64,000 bases of DNA from Lachnospiraceae bacterium 10-1 (GTDB taxonomy: Bacteria; Bacillota; Clostridia; Lachnospirales; Lachnospiraceae): NCBI GenBank assembly GCA_000403495.2, contig KE159822.1, forward strand, positions 1 through 64,000, in the 5' to 3' direction. Below are positions 35,158-44,796 of the stretch, piece after piece. Below the pieces are notes generated by a model, which was not told the origin of the DNA, ran no database searches, and worked only from the letters and a program-made list of their open reading frames with translations. The stretch's first letter is position 1. Every line of letters starts with the position of its first letter. The position numbers were made by a program, and so were the translations under genes.

Positions 35158-37440
35158 TTAGTAGTTTAAGTAATCCAATTCATCCTGCAATTCCTGAGGA
35201 ATGTCGATACCGCTGTTTTCCACTCTTTTTTTCAGCATGTCGATTCTGTGAATATGCTGTTTCTGGCGCACATCATAACGTTCCATCAAATCTTTAAAGA
35301 TCGGATTGCCAGCCAAAGTATTTCTAACCGGTTTTGCAAAAGGACAGTAAGTAAACAGGATGGTTCTTGCTATTTTAGTCAGTCTCGGGGAACCTGTTCC
35401 TTCAAATAATATATAGGAAATATAATCCCGCACAAACATTTCTTTAAAACTGCCTCTTGATTTCTGCAGGGCAGTTTTGATTTTTTCTTTTGTTGTAGGT
35501 GATAATTCCGTGTTTTTCTTATAAAACTGGATGTAGTCAAAGTATTCACTGGTCAGGGAACGCTCAGACAGATCGTTCCAACGCGGCCCTTGGATACGCT
35601 TGCACATTTCCCATCGGTATTCGCCGGTTAGTCTTACTATAGCGGAACGAAGATCATCCATATAAAACATAGGAAGCATCATGCGGGCTGATGTATTTCT
35701 GCGGCGTCCTTCGATTTCCTGCCACATAACGCCTCTGGTACCTACACCTGGCATAAGGATGAAATCAGGCAGCTTTTCCATATGGAAAAATTCCTTTGGA
35801 ATGTTTGCTTCCACGTTGGTATAAACATATTCCCTGTAATAAGCGGTGAAATCCAGGGAGATATTATAGGTTAAGGAAGCCTGTAGTGTGTTGTTAGAGA
35901 CCAGACAGCTATCAAGTGCCTTTAAAACGTTGTGGGCAGAGAAAACAGGACAAAAGGTTGAAATACGTCCACTGGTCATTTTGTTTACAGGCGGCATCAT
36001 GTTCTTTAGTTCATATTCCACTTTTTTGGAGGTATCATCTGCAAATTCAGTTTCTTCCTGGGCGCTGATCTTGCCGGAAACCTTCATTGTGTGCAGGTAC
36101 TTGGTGTAATCCTCGTCAAATTCGTTTCGGCTTGGTTCACGTTCCCCTTTTAAAATAGCATTGAGCCAGTCGAAAAGGGTAAAGGTATGAGGATGGGATT
36201 CCCTGGAAAGACGGTCAGCCAGTTTTCCCAGACAGGCTGTGTTTTCTGTTCCTGCCAGTAGTTCATCCACATAACCAAAGTAAAGGAACATACGGACAGG
36301 CAGCGGCATGGAAGCATCATTTGCCGCTTTAAAAAAGATAGTATTATACAATTCATAAAAAGAAGAAGTAATCTGCTGTCTTAAACGTCTTGCACTGTCA
36401 TCTGAAGCATTTTTATCTTCCATATTTTGGTAGGTATTAATAAAATCTTTAAATTGGCTGCAAAACGCTTCCTCAGCTCCGGAGTAAGAGAGAATTGTCT
36501 GGAGGGAATCGGTTAATTGCTCTAAGAAAGTGGAATCTATAACAGATTCTTTTTCCGCAGGCGCTTCAGTTCCCGCAGGTTTAGCTTTTAAAACAGCCTG
36601 GAAGCTGGCAGAACGTTTTGCATAAAGATCCTGATCAATGCCGGGGATGGATTGCAGACGCTGGAGCATTTGTGCAATAGATGTCTGCAAAAGCTTAAAA
36701 TCAGAAGAGCCAGCATCGGATTTTTCATATAAGGTAATATATAAATTAAATAAATCATTTCCATCTTCATTTAAATACAGGGCAAGAGCCTGCTTTTGAT
36801 AATCCATCAGCGAATCTATGGATGAAATGATTCTTTCAAAATCAGGGCCGATGTTGATAATTAATCCAAGTGGAACGGCAGGAGCTTTTGCTAAAACAGC
36901 CGAATCACTGTTTGCAGATAAGAGGTATTCAAATCCATCATAGTAGGAAACTGTCCAATCTTCTAAAGGAGAATCTTCTACACAGGGAGCCAGTTCCGAT
37001 AATCCGGAAAGTTTCTGGGCGCTGACCTGATGCCGCATACAACAGACATTATAGAGAGAATAATCCTTTGTACAGGTATTATAAAGTTCACTACAGGAAA
37101 AACGTGCTTTTTCATAGCATTGTAAAACTGAATTTACCTGCCTGAAAGCAGAGCGCGCAAACAAAATGCTGGAATCGGGATTGGCACGGAAGAATGATTC
37201 TAAGGTTGCAATATCATAAATAGGGTAAGACATTATAACTGAATCTTCCAGCGTTCTGCATGTCATAAAATGCACGTCTTTACATAGTTCACAGATGCCC
37301 GGAACATCTCCCTTTGATAAAGTATATTTTCCTCCGGGGAAGGAGACAGAAACACTGCCTTTCACAATTAAGAAAAGCTCATTTGCGGGTTGGCCAGCCT
37401 CAAAGAGCAGCTGGTCTTTTTCAATTGTAACAGAAGTCAT
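35158..37440 (-). CDS. Cyclic-nucleotide-binding-domain protein, unknown
   Basis: The protein has 760 residues. Residues 1-110 match the cNMP-binding/CRP beta-roll (LFEAGQPANELFLIVKGSVS, then GDVPGICELC). The remaining 650 residues are largely helical, with no HTH, kinase or channel domain seen. A Cys/His-scattered stretch (CTKDYSLYNVCCMRH) lies near residue 125. There is no DNA-binding domain, so it is not a standard CRP regulator. It is co-directional with the reductase gene downstream. Function unknown. Confidence 0.65.
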   Translation of the reverse strand: MTSVTIEKDQLLFEAGQPANELFLIVKGSVSVSFPGGKYTLSKGDVPGICELCKDVHFMTCRTLEDSVIMSYPIYDIATLESFFRANPDSSILFARSAFRQVNSVLQCYEKARFSCSELYNTCTKDYSLYNVCCMRHQVSAQKLSGLSELAPCVEDSPLEDWTVSYYDGFEYLLSANSDSAVLAKAPAVPLGLIINIGPDFERIISSIDSLMDYQKQALALYLNEDGNDLFNLYITLYEKSDAGSSDFKLLQTSIAQMLQRLQSIPGIDQDLYAKRSASFQAVLKAKPAGTEAPAEKESVIDSTFLEQLTDSLQTILSYSGAEEAFCSQFKDFINTYQNMEDKNASDDSARRLRQQITSSFYELYNTIFFKAANDASMPLPVRMFLYFGYVDELLAGTENTACLGKLADRLSRESHPHTFTLFDWLNAILKGEREPSRNEFDEDYTKYLHTMKVSGKISAQEETEFADDTSKKVEYELKNMMPPVNKMTSGRISTFCPVFSAHNVLKALDSCLVSNNTLQASLTYNISLDFTAYYREYVYTNVEANIPKEFFHMEKLPDFILMPGVGTRGVMWQEIEGRRRNTSARMMLPMFYMDDLRSAIVRLTGEYRWEMCKRIQGPRWNDLSERSLTSEYFDYIQFYKKNTELSPTTKEKIKTALQKSRGSFKEMFVRDYISYILFEGTGSPRLTKIARTILFTYCPFAKPVRNTLAGNPIFKDLMERYDVRQKQHIHRIDMLKKRVENSGIDIPQELQDELDYLNY

Positions 37441-37559
37441 GAGTTCCTCCTTATTATTTTCAAATCTTTTTTTATTATACCCTTTGAAGAGAACAAATTC
37501 AATATGTGAATCACTTAGAGTAAATTGAAAAAAGCTGGCAGCTTTCTATGAGTGTTTTA

Positions 37560-37588
37560 TTGTATCTACCTGTTATTTATGGTATAAT
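37560..37588 (+). promoter_or_regulatory. Promoter of the FIST signalling operon
   Basis: TTGTAT at 37560-37565, 17 bp, TATAAT at 37583-37588. The ATG at 37641 has AAAGGAGAAGG upstream. Confidence 0.7.
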
Positions 37589-37640
37589 TTTACATCATAA
37601 TTTTAAGCAGTCATAAAAATATAGTAAAGGAGAAGGAATC

Positions 37641-38063
37641 ATGGCAAAACTAATCATAACAGTTGAAGGCGGAAAGATAACGCAGACATTAAACTTTTTG
37701 GACAGAAACATTAAGGATAACAGGTATGTTTATGGAAATGGTAATGAATCAGGCATTGTAGATGATCCTGAAGATATTTTTTCAGATATTCCTGAGAACC
37801 AGCGTTTATCTGAACTCTACAGCGAACTGCTTGAAACAGTAAATTTGGGTAATAGCCAGATCACCAGCATTATGCGTCAGTTAAACGAGCTTGAGAAGGA
37901 AATGGAGGTTTATGTGATTCCTAAAGCAGGCAGTGAGCAGGAGCATGTGATCACTCTTAATAATATTGATTTGACGGAACTTTCAAAAAAGGGAAAACAT
38001 CCGCTTACCACTGACAAACAGATTGAGGATGCGGTTAAACAGGCTATATATCAAAAAAAGTAA
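37641..38063 (+). CDS. Small soluble protein heading the FIST operon
   Basis: The protein has 140 residues, acidic and partly helical (LYSELLETVNLGNSQITSIM), with no membrane segment and no family recognised. It begins with a beta strand pattern (AKLIITVEGGKITQTLNF). It lies 21 bp before the FIST gene and shares its promoter, so it is probably part of the same signalling unit. Confidence 0.55.
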   Translation: MAKLIITVEGGKITQTLNFLDRNIKDNRYVYGNGNESGIVDDPEDIFSDIPENQRLSELYSELLETVNLGNSQITSIMRQLNELEKEMEVYVIPKAGSEQEHVITLNNIDLTELSKKGKHPLTTDKQIEDAVKQAIYQKK

Positions 38064-38084
38064 TGAGGAAGAGAGGATAAAATA

Positions 38085-39140
38085 TTGAAACAGTTTTTCG
38101 GAATGAGTCAGAGCGGAAATCTGCAGGAAGCGGTGAAAGGGCTTAACAGTCCTCAATTAATTATGCTGCTGTCTAACAATGATCAATTTGAAGCACATGT
38201 AAAGAAGCTTGAAGAACTTTATCCCCAAGTACCAAGCATAGGCTGTATTGGAATGAGCTATGATACTAAAGTAGTGGAAAAAGGTGTGGGAGTAATAGCA
38301 TTTTATGATGGTGTTAACGCAACCGCAAACGTACTTGAAGAAGTATCTGTTATGCCGGTAAAATATATTGACCGGCTGGAGCAAGATGTACATACTGTAA
38401 ATGGTTCGCTGAATGATACTGTTTGTATTGATTTTTGCTCTGGAAATGATGCATGTGTGCTGACAACTATATACAGCGTATTAAAAAAGAAAAACATTTC
38501 TTTGGTAGGCGGAACAGGAGATGGTGGGAAAGTATCCGCAAATGGAAAGATTTATTCCGATGCAGTGGCATATGCACTGGTAAAAAATAAAAATGGAAAA
38601 GTAAAGGCCTATAAGGAAAATATTTACCGACAGATGGATAATTACCGTTTTATTGCATCTAAAACTGATAAAGCCAATTATATGCTGGGGAAATTGAATG
38701 GGGTTCCTGCAAAGCAGGTTTACCAGGATATACTCCATGTGACGGAAAAGGAGATATTAACACAAACATTTAAAAATCCATTTGGGAAAATTAATGGTGA
38801 TGACACCTGCATTATATCTATTAAGGAAGTAAATGGCGATGCGCTGACCTGTTTCAGACAGGTAAATGATTCTGATGTTCTAATTTTGCTTGAGCTGGGA
38901 GATTATAAAGAAATTGTAAAAAATACAATACGTCAGATACGTCAGGATTTCCCCCAAATTTCGGCAGTTTTTTCAGTAAACTGTCTTTTCAGATATTTAT
39001 TGTTTACGGAAAATCATTATATGAAGGAATATTTAAATGAAATGGCGGCTTTGGGAAATCATGCCGGCCTGGTAGGATATGGAGAACATTATAACAATCG
39101 ATTTGTCAACCAGTCTATGACTTGCGTTGTGTTTGAATAA
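38085..39140 (+). CDS. FIST domain sensor protein
   Basis: The protein has 351 residues and a TTG start after GAGAGGA. The FIST N domain spans about 30-190 ([20 protein letters not shown], and [20 protein letters not shown]), and FIST C about 205-350 ([31 protein letters not shown]). FIST domains are thought to sense small ligands such as amino acids and usually sit with chemoreceptors or output domains. Here the output is probably the chemoreceptor-like protein encoded 9 bp downstream. Confidence 0.85.
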   Translation: MKQFFGMSQSGNLQEAVKGLNSPQLIMLLSNNDQFEAHVKKLEELYPQVPSIGCIGMSYDTKVVEKGVGVIAFYDGVNATANVLEEVSVMPVKYIDRLEQDVHTVNGSLNDTVCIDFCSGNDACVLTTIYSVLKKKNISLVGGTGDGGKVSANGKIYSDAVAYALVKNKNGKVKAYKENIYRQMDNYRFIASKTDKANYMLGKLNGVPAKQVYQDILHVTEKEILTQTFKNPFGKINGDDTCIISIKEVNGDALTCFRQVNDSDVLILLELGDYKEIVKNTIRQIRQDFPQISAVFSVNCLFRYLLFTENHYMKEYLNEMAALGNHAGLVGYGEHYNNRFVNQSMTCVVFE

Positions 39141-39148
39141 ATGGAGGA

Positions 39149-40078
39149 ATGATGATGAAATTTAAGAGAAAAAACCGGCGCAGATCAAAGAGTTTATATC
39201 CGGTGTTATATGTGATAGGAAGCTTAAAAGATTATCATAAGGAACTGGTGCAAAGAGAAGTTTCTTCCCTGTGGGAACTGAACATGGTGAGTAAGTCCTT
39301 TGGCAGTGTGCTTCATGAATCAGAGAATTTTAAGGAAACACTTAGAGAATTTAATGAGACATTTTCCAATATAAATACAGTGTCAGGACAATTTGCTGCT
39401 GTAAAAGAAAATATATCCCAGTCGGTAGTACAGGCTCAGGAAGAGATAGAACAGTTGAAATACAGCTCACTTATGGTACAAACACATTTTGATGAGATGC
39501 AGGAAACTTTTGAAGAGTTTCAGCAGTCTTTAAGAAAGATTAAAGGATGTATGGGGAAAATTGTATCTATTGCAGATCAAACCAACATTCTTTCACTAAA
39601 TGCGTCTATTGAGGCGGCGAGGGCAGGAGAAAAGGGAAAAGGATTTGCAGTAGTTGCAGAGGAAGTAAAGAGTTTATCAGATGAGATAAAAAATCTGGCA
39701 GCAGAGGTGGATGTCAGCATTGGTGATGTGGAACAGGGAACAGATATGCTAAATAGCAGTATAAACACTTCACACCAGGCTTTGGAACAGAGCCTTTCTA
39801 AAGTTGAAGAAGCTTATGAGACCTTTGACAGCATTACACAGGCGGCTGAGGGGACTTCAGAAGTGCAGATGGAAATTTCTCAAGTAGTGGATGAATCCAA
39901 GGAGGCACTTCAGACTTTATATGATTTCTTTGAAAATACTAAAAGACAGTATCAGGAAGTGGTGAAACACATCAATCATGCCAGCAATCTGGGAACTACG
40001 AAAAGTGCCATGTTTGAGGATATAGATAACATGCTGTCACAGATTCCCCCTATTATAGAAGATTACAATAAAGGCTGA
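39149..40078 (+). CDS. Soluble methyl-accepting chemotaxis-like protein
   Basis: The protein has 309 residues and no membrane segment. The C-terminal half has the chemoreceptor hairpin tip ([20 protein letters not shown] and [13 protein letters not shown]). The N-terminal half is a short helical region without a sensor domain, so input probably comes from the FIST protein encoded just upstream. There is no C-terminal CheR-tethering pentapeptide. No other che genes are in the window. Confidence 0.85.
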   Translation: MMMKFKRKNRRRSKSLYPVLYVIGSLKDYHKELVQREVSSLWELNMVSKSFGSVLHESENFKETLREFNETFSNINTVSGQFAAVKENISQSVVQAQEEIEQLKYSSLMVQTHFDEMQETFEEFQQSLRKIKGCMGKIVSIADQTNILSLNASIEAARAGEKGKGFAVVAEEVKSLSDEIKNLAAEVDVSIGDVEQGTDMLNSSINTSHQALEQSLSKVEEAYETFDSITQAAEGTSEVQMEISQVVDESKEALQTLYDFFENTKRQYQEVVKHINHASNLGTTKSAMFEDIDNMLSQIPPIIEDYNKG

Positions 40079-40086
40079 TAAAAATT

Positions 40087-40111
40087 GGGCGGCATATAGC
40101 CGCCCTTTCTT
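40087..40111. terminator. Terminator between the chemoreceptor and HD-GYP genes
   Basis: GGGCGGC (40087-40093) and GCCGCCC (40099-40105) form a perfect stem with an ATATA loop, followed by TTTCTT. Confidence 0.85.
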
Positions 40112-41210
40112 ATTCATCATCTTTATATTTTTTGACCAGATTTTCGAATTCGCCTCTTACTTCCACAAAAGCTTTTAGCAGCTTCGGTGAAAAGGAACCG
40201 TTTTGTCCATTCATAATGATTTGATAAGCTTTGTCTGTATTATAAGCAGCTTTATAAACACGTTTGGAGGTAAGAGCATCATACACATCGATTAAAGAAA
40301 CGATTTGGGCGGCAATGCTGATTTCATCACCCTTTAAGCCATCAGGATACCCTTTACCATTATATTTCTCATGATGATGTCGTGCAATGTCATAAGCGTA
40401 ATCGCAAAATACTTTGTCATCCAGATGAATTACCTGTTTTATGATTTCTGCGCCCTTAGTAGTATGGGATTTTATGATTTCAAATTCATCGGTGGTTAGT
40501 TTTCCGGATTTCAATATTATGCTGTCAGAAATCATAATCTTTCCAATATCATGGAGACAGGAGGCCCTTGCAATTACTTCCAGTTTTTCCGGGGTAAGTT
40601 CATATTCAGGATAAAGCTTCATTACGCTTGTTCCAAGACACATACAAAAGCTGCGTACTCTTTTTATGTGCTGCTCTGATTCCAGATCTCTGAATTCCAC
40701 AATATTACTTAAGGCATCTACCAAAATTTCATTCATGTGCCTGAGTTGTGTAGCCTGCTGACGCAGTACAGCATTTTGCTTTTCCAGTTTAGCCGCCTGT
40801 CCTTTGACTGTAATTTCCAATTGATGCTTGTATTGGAAAAAGTTGAGCACATTTTTTACCAGTTGTTTTACAACCTCAGGATAAAATGGTTTTTTCACAT
40901 AGCTTACCACACCATATTCATATCCCTTTTTTTCAAATTCAGCTGAGGTTTCACTTGTGATCATTATAAAAGGGATGAGTGTTAACAATCTTTTAGCATT
41001 TAAAAGTTCCAAAACCTGAAATCCATTCATAACAGGCATGGTATAATCCAAAAAGACTACTGCAATGGAGGAAGCTTTTTTTCTTAAGAGTTCAATTCCT
41101 TCTTTGCCATTATTGGCTTCTAAGATTTTATATTCATCTCGGAAAATATCAGCAAGCATTGTGCGGCTGATATTGTCATCATCAATAATTAATATTGTAT
41201 CGTTCTGCAT
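40110..41210 (-). CDS. Response regulator with HD-GYP phosphodiesterase domain
   Basis: The protein has 366 residues. The receiver domain spans 1-125 (ILIIDDDNISR, FLDYTMPVMNG with phospho-Asp, and VKKPFYPEV). A short coiled coil lies at 130-170. The HD-GYP domain spans 180-355, with HDIGK and HHHEKYNGKGYPDGL. Active HD-GYP domains hydrolyse cyclic di-GMP, so signalling through the receiver probably changes c-di-GMP level. It is 26 bp downstream of the DUF342 gene on the same strand. Confidence 0.92.
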   Translation of the reverse strand: MQNDTILIIDDDNISRTMLADIFRDEYKILEANNGKEGIELLRKKASSIAVVFLDYTMPVMNGFQVLELLNAKRLLTLIPFIMITSETSAEFEKKGYEYGVVSYVKKPFYPEVVKQLVKNVLNFFQYKHQLEITVKGQAAKLEKQNAVLRQQATQLRHMNEILVDALSNIVEFRDLESEQHIKRVRSFCMCLGTSVMKLYPEYELTPEKLEVIARASCLHDIGKIMISDSIILKSGKLTTDEFEIIKSHTTKGAEIIKQVIHLDDKVFCDYAYDIARHHHEKYNGKGYPDGLKGDEISIAAQIVSLIDVYDALTSKRVYKAAYNTDKAYQIIMNGQNGSFSPKLLKAFVEVRGEFENLVKKYKDDE

Positions 41211-41236
41211 TTTTCCGCCATACTTTCTTTTTTATT

Positions 41237-43351
41237 TTATAGTTTAACCATTACTACAGTTTTATTTCGAAGCTTGAATATGATTCTGTTTACATCGGAA
41301 GGAAGCATGTATTTAATAGAATTAATTATTATAACACTTCCAGGATATGCATTTCCTCTGACACAGACAGGAGCCTTCATATCCTGGTCCGTCATATTGG
41401 CAAGCTTTGAAATTTCAGCATCCAGATTGGCCAATTCCCGATCCTTTGCTACGATAGTAGCGTTTAATTTCTTTAAGGTTTCCTCCGCCAGTTCTTTTTT
41501 TGCAGGGAGATGTTTTAGCATTTTATTCCAGCCTTCTTCTAAAGCTGATATTGCGTTTAAGATTATTTCACGCCTGTCATTTAATTTAATCTGTTCCTGC
41601 TCGTAAAGCTCGTTTCGTCCTATATCAAGAAGAGTTTTGATATGAGAGCTGTTTCCCAGGTTGTATGTGTCTACTCCTTTTACCGCACAAATACTGCCGC
41701 CTAAAAGAATTCCCTTGCTTCCGGATACAATCACTCGTCCCATAGTGCGAATGTTGCTGTTCATAATATAGTTAGCCTTTACATTGCCGCCGGCAGTGAT
41801 GTTAGCAGCTTCGAAAAAGCTTCCTGAAACTTCTCCTCCTGCCTCAATAAAGCAGTCACGTTTAGAACAGCTTCCCTTTTTAATCATTACATTACCACCG
41901 GCAATAAGCTTTGCTGTTTCTACGTTGTATTCAACAATAATATCTCCGGATGCCTTTATATATCCGCCGGAATGAATACTGCCGATTACATGTACGGAAC
42001 CATCTACCTCCAGCTTACCGGTAACAGCAGTTACATCTTCACAGACAACAATCATGTTGGTAATGACGATTCGGCCATTTATAAATTCAAATTTTCCACT
42101 TATTTTTGAAAAATAAGTTACTCCGTCTGAGGCAAGTGCAAATCCAACTCCCTTTAAGGGATTTTTTTCAAGACCGTTATTGGCATGGATTACTTCACCA
42201 AATACATTTTTTCCATCGGTTCCTTTTTCGGCCCGGTGATATACTGCAATTTTTTCTCCCTCTTCCACCATCTCAAAGGCTTCTATGTTGACGTAATCAA
42301 CACCGCCGTCTGGGAGTGGTGCCGGAATACGGGGAAGGTCAAGTCTTACAAAAAATTCATACCATCCATCTTTGCCGGCTTTGGCGGGAGTACCTTCAGC
42401 AATTAGAATTTTTTCATTCATCCGCCTTTTTGTAATCATTTCAGAGATTACATCATGTTTAATGCCTAATACAATTCCCCGAAGAGCCAGATCATCTAAA
42501 ATGTCTTCTTTTGTAACTGCATTGCCGGGAACCCAGGGAATAAATGCATAAGCTTTATTTCCATTATCCTCAATTAAAATACTAAATTCTTTTGCCCTTG
42601 CATAAGCAGCGTTCGGTTTAGGAGCATTTGAGGAAGAGGGACTTGAATCTTTCCTGGCTGAAAGATTTAAACGCATTTCCTCCATGTCGCTGCTGGTATA
42701 GATCAATTTGGCGTAAGAAAAAACATCCAATCCGGCTTCCAGTCCAAGACGTATCTCTTTCATCTGCCAGTGATTGAACAAAGGATTTGCATAATCTGAA
42801 ACCGTTAGTTTCTTTTCCAGACCAAGGCGTATCTCCTGCATTTGCATCCAGTTATATTTTACATCAGCATAAATGGCAACATTCAGGTCTTCATACATGC
42901 CTATTCTGATTTCATGAATCTGCTGTGCATACATATCATCAGTAATCCATCGATCAATAGGCAGTCCGTCTTCTAAAGCAAGCCGGATTTGTTCCAGTTC
43001 ATCATCAGCAAAGCCACGATTCAAATATGGAGAGAGGTCAGTAGAAGAGTAGAAAGCAAGCCGAATCTGCTTCATGGTATCATAGCTGTAGGCCGGATCT
43101 GCATAAGTAGAGACATCTACTTTATCTTTAAGCCCCATGCGGATTTGTTCCATTTGCAGCCAGTTAAATTCTGCTTTGGCATATAAAGAAACATTTAATC
43201 CTTCTTCTGTGCCAAGGCGGATTTCCTGACTTTGTTCATCAGAAAATTTTTGATTTTCAATCATTGGAAGATGCAGCCCTGAATTTGCTGTATTTTTAGA
43301 ATCTTGCTGTTGTCTATGTTCAGAATACAAATTACCCATATTTGCCACCAT
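41237..43351 (-). CDS. FapA/DUF342 family protein with N-terminal 26-residue repeats
   Basis: The protein has up to 704 residues; an internal ATG at 43339 with GGTGG upstream is an equally good start. Residues 42-223 are seven tandem 26-residue repeats. From about 260 the protein matches DUF342/FapA: an N-terminal part (SILIEDNGNKAYAFIPW), GMxxx-type turn regions, a beta-helix (GSVHVIGSIHSGGYIKASGD, GGNVMIKKGSC) and a C-terminal coiled coil around 600-650. FapA-like proteins of clostridia are linked to polymerised signalling or cell-surface organisation; function is not established. It is the first gene of an operon with the HD-GYP regulator. Confidence 0.8.
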   Translation of the reverse strand: MVANMGNLYSEHRQQQDSKNTANSGLHLPMIENQKFSDEQSQEIRLGTEEGLNVSLYAKAEFNWLQMEQIRMGLKDKVDVSTYADPAYSYDTMKQIRLAFYSSTDLSPYLNRGFADDELEQIRLALEDGLPIDRWITDDMYAQQIHEIRIGMYEDLNVAIYADVKYNWMQMQEIRLGLEKKLTVSDYANPLFNHWQMKEIRLGLEAGLDVFSYAKLIYTSSDMEEMRLNLSARKDSSPSSSNAPKPNAAYARAKEFSILIEDNGNKAYAFIPWVPGNAVTKEDILDDLALRGIVLGIKHDVISEMITKRRMNEKILIAEGTPAKAGKDGWYEFFVRLDLPRIPAPLPDGGVDYVNIEAFEMVEEGEKIAVYHRAEKGTDGKNVFGEVIHANNGLEKNPLKGVGFALASDGVTYFSKISGKFEFINGRIVITNMIVVCEDVTAVTGKLEVDGSVHVIGSIHSGGYIKASGDIIVEYNVETAKLIAGGNVMIKKGSCSKRDCFIEAGGEVSGSFFEAANITAGGNVKANYIMNSNIRTMGRVIVSGSKGILLGGSICAVKGVDTYNLGNSSHIKTLLDIGRNELYEQEQIKLNDRREIILNAISALEEGWNKMLKHLPAKKELAEETLKKLNATIVAKDRELANLDAEISKLANMTDQDMKAPVCVRGNAYPGSVIIINSIKYMLPSDVNRIIFKLRNKTVVMVKL
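42683..43228 (-). repeat. Seven tandem 78-bp (26-residue) repeats in the DUF342 gene
   Basis: Each unit follows the pattern (E/Q)(E/Q)IRLGLE-GLDVS-YADP-Y-(x5)M, all exactly 26 residues, with no gaps between units. An eighth unit begins and breaks off after EEMRLNL. The DNA repeats have diverged, but the protein pattern is strict. Confidence 0.85.
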
Positions 43352-43439
43352 TTTCTTATTTATAAATATATGGTATTAGTATATCAAAAGTACTGTAGGA
43401 AGTCTACTGTTTTTAAATGGCAGGGCCGGAAATGGGAAA

Positions 43440-43967
43440 TTAATCAGAAAGATGACTTAAGACATTGGGTGCATATCTGTTTAAGATATAGGATAGAGGA
43501 CGGAATAGTATAAGGGTAAGGGTAAAATTTCCAGCACAGTGAAGAATATCATAAGGAATACCGGCGCCCCAGTATGCAAGGGCGGCGCCCACGCCCCCGG
43601 ATATCAGATAAGGAATGGAGCAAAGAGCACCAAACAATAAGCCGAAGGCACCGGCGATCACTGACCATACTATGACAGAGCTGTTTTTTTGGAAAAGCAA
43701 TACGATCAGAGCAAGAATGCTCCAAATGTATAAGTAGCTTATCCACCAGATGCCGAAGCCGAAAATCAGTCCTTCCATCAGAACAAAGGCATAAATAACA
43801 AGGAAGACCTTTTTTTTATATGCCAGTGTGTAAACAATCAAAAGGACAGTAACCGGCTCAATATTAGGAAGAAATGCCATTCCCAGCTGTGCCAGAAGAA
43901 GGATGGCGCAAAGGAGCCCCAGGGTTACAATATCGATTACTTTTTCGGAAATCTGTCGTTGTTTCAT
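43440..43967 (-). CDS. ECF transporter S component, probable corrinoid uptake
   Basis: The protein has 175 residues with five or six membrane helices (IDIVTLGLLCAILLLAQLGM, AYKKKVFLVIYAFVLMEGL). Length and pattern fit ECF S components. It is the second gene behind a cobalamin riboswitch, with 9 bp separating it from the DUF4430 gene, so it is likely to bind cobalamin or a precursor. It needs the shared EcfAAT module. The substrate is inferred from the riboswitch. Confidence 0.75.
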   Translation of the reverse strand: MKQRQISEKVIDIVTLGLLCAILLLAQLGMAFLPNIEPVTVLLIVYTLAYKKKVFLVIYAFVLMEGLIFGFGIWWISYLYIWSILALIVLLFQKNSSVIVWSVIAGAFGLLFGALCSIPYLISGGVGAALAYWGAGIPYDILHCAGNFTLTLILFRPLSYILNRYAPNVLSHLSD

Positions 43968-43976
43968 ATTCTGCCT

Positions 43977-44372
43977 CTAGTATCCAATCATTAATGTAAG
44001 TTCATATTTGTCTCCATCTGCAATGGGGGTTTGGTCTGCTGAGGTATTCACCTGGCCGCCTTCTTTGGTGATACACCACCATTCCTGATTGGAATCGTCA
44101 GCGGTTTCTCCGTCTACGGAAGTAATAAAAAGTCCATAGGCTCCATTTTCACCTTCCACCAGCGCTTCATCCACCAGCACATCTCCAAGAAATTCCTGCT
44201 GGGTATGATATTCAAAAGATTTAACGGTTTCATCCTTATGCACAACTTCAACAATGATGTTTTTTTCTCCGGCAGTGGAAGATGGTTTGGTAAATTGATA
44301 AATGCCAAACATGGCGGCAATTGCAATTACAAGCGCCGCAAGGGAAATAATAATTTTTCTTTGGTTTTTCAT
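43977..44372 (-). CDS. Secreted/anchored DUF4430 domain protein
   Basis: The protein has 131 residues from the ATG at 44372 (AAAGGAATT upstream). Residues 1-25 are a signal anchor (KIIISLAALVIAIAAMFGIY). The rest matches DUF4430 (GLFITSVDGETADDSNQEWW). This fold resembles the beta domain of cobalamin-binding intrinsic factor and transcobalamin, and the gene lies directly behind a cobalamin riboswitch. It probably captures corrinoids outside the membrane and hands them to the S component encoded downstream. Confidence 0.8.
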   Translation of the reverse strand: MKNQRKIIISLAALVIAIAAMFGIYQFTKPSSTAGEKNIIVEVVHKDETVKSFEYHTQQEFLGDVLVDEALVEGENGAYGLFITSVDGETADDSNQEWWCITKEGGQVNTSADQTPIADGDKYELTLMIGY

Positions 44373-44526
44373 GATAAATTCCTTTCTTTTTCTGTTTTGT
44401 GCGGTCTGCACCTTGCTTGGGGAATATTTAAAAGATATATGATTCCATACAAGAAAAAGCTGTCAAGAATATTCAGGCAGCAAGATATATCTCATGTGGT
44501 CATCCCTCGTAACCAATGAATGAACT

Positions 44527-44676
44527 AAAACAGGCAGGTCTTCTGACTAAGGCATCATGGCGCTGCTTTGCCTTCCCGGTTTCCCAGTGGCTTTACAAAG
44601 CAGTACTCCTCCCATACAGCGGCGTGACCGTGAAGCGTAACTTACTTTCCTATTCTCCTAAAAAGGCACCTGTTTT
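44527..44676 (-). promoter_or_regulatory. Cobalamin (AdoCbl-type) riboswitch
   Basis: On the minus strand AAAACAGG (44676-44669) and CCTGTTTT (44534-44527) close the P1 helix. Between them lie the conserved blocks: GCCACTGGGAAACCGGGAAG, and the 3' block GTCAGAAGACCTGCC. These are the hallmark motifs of cobalamin riboswitches. It precedes the DUF4430 and ECF S genes by about 150 bp and should shut them off when cobalamin is plentiful. Confidence 0.93.
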
Positions 44677-44796
44677 ATTAGATTGTGCGAATTTACTATA
44701 CATGAGTTTAATAAGAAATGCAAGAAAATACTTTCTATATTTTTGGAAATGTGCTGTATTATAAAAAAAGAATTTAAGTCAGAAAGGAGTTTTAAG

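Noticed and set aside
41237-43351. Repeats as collagen-like or adhesin repeats
   Set aside because: No signal peptide or sorting signal; the 26-residue helical pattern does not match known adhesin repeats.
44516-44764. 82-residue plus-strand frame
   Set aside because: It lies across the cobalamin riboswitch on the other strand and has no family resemblance.
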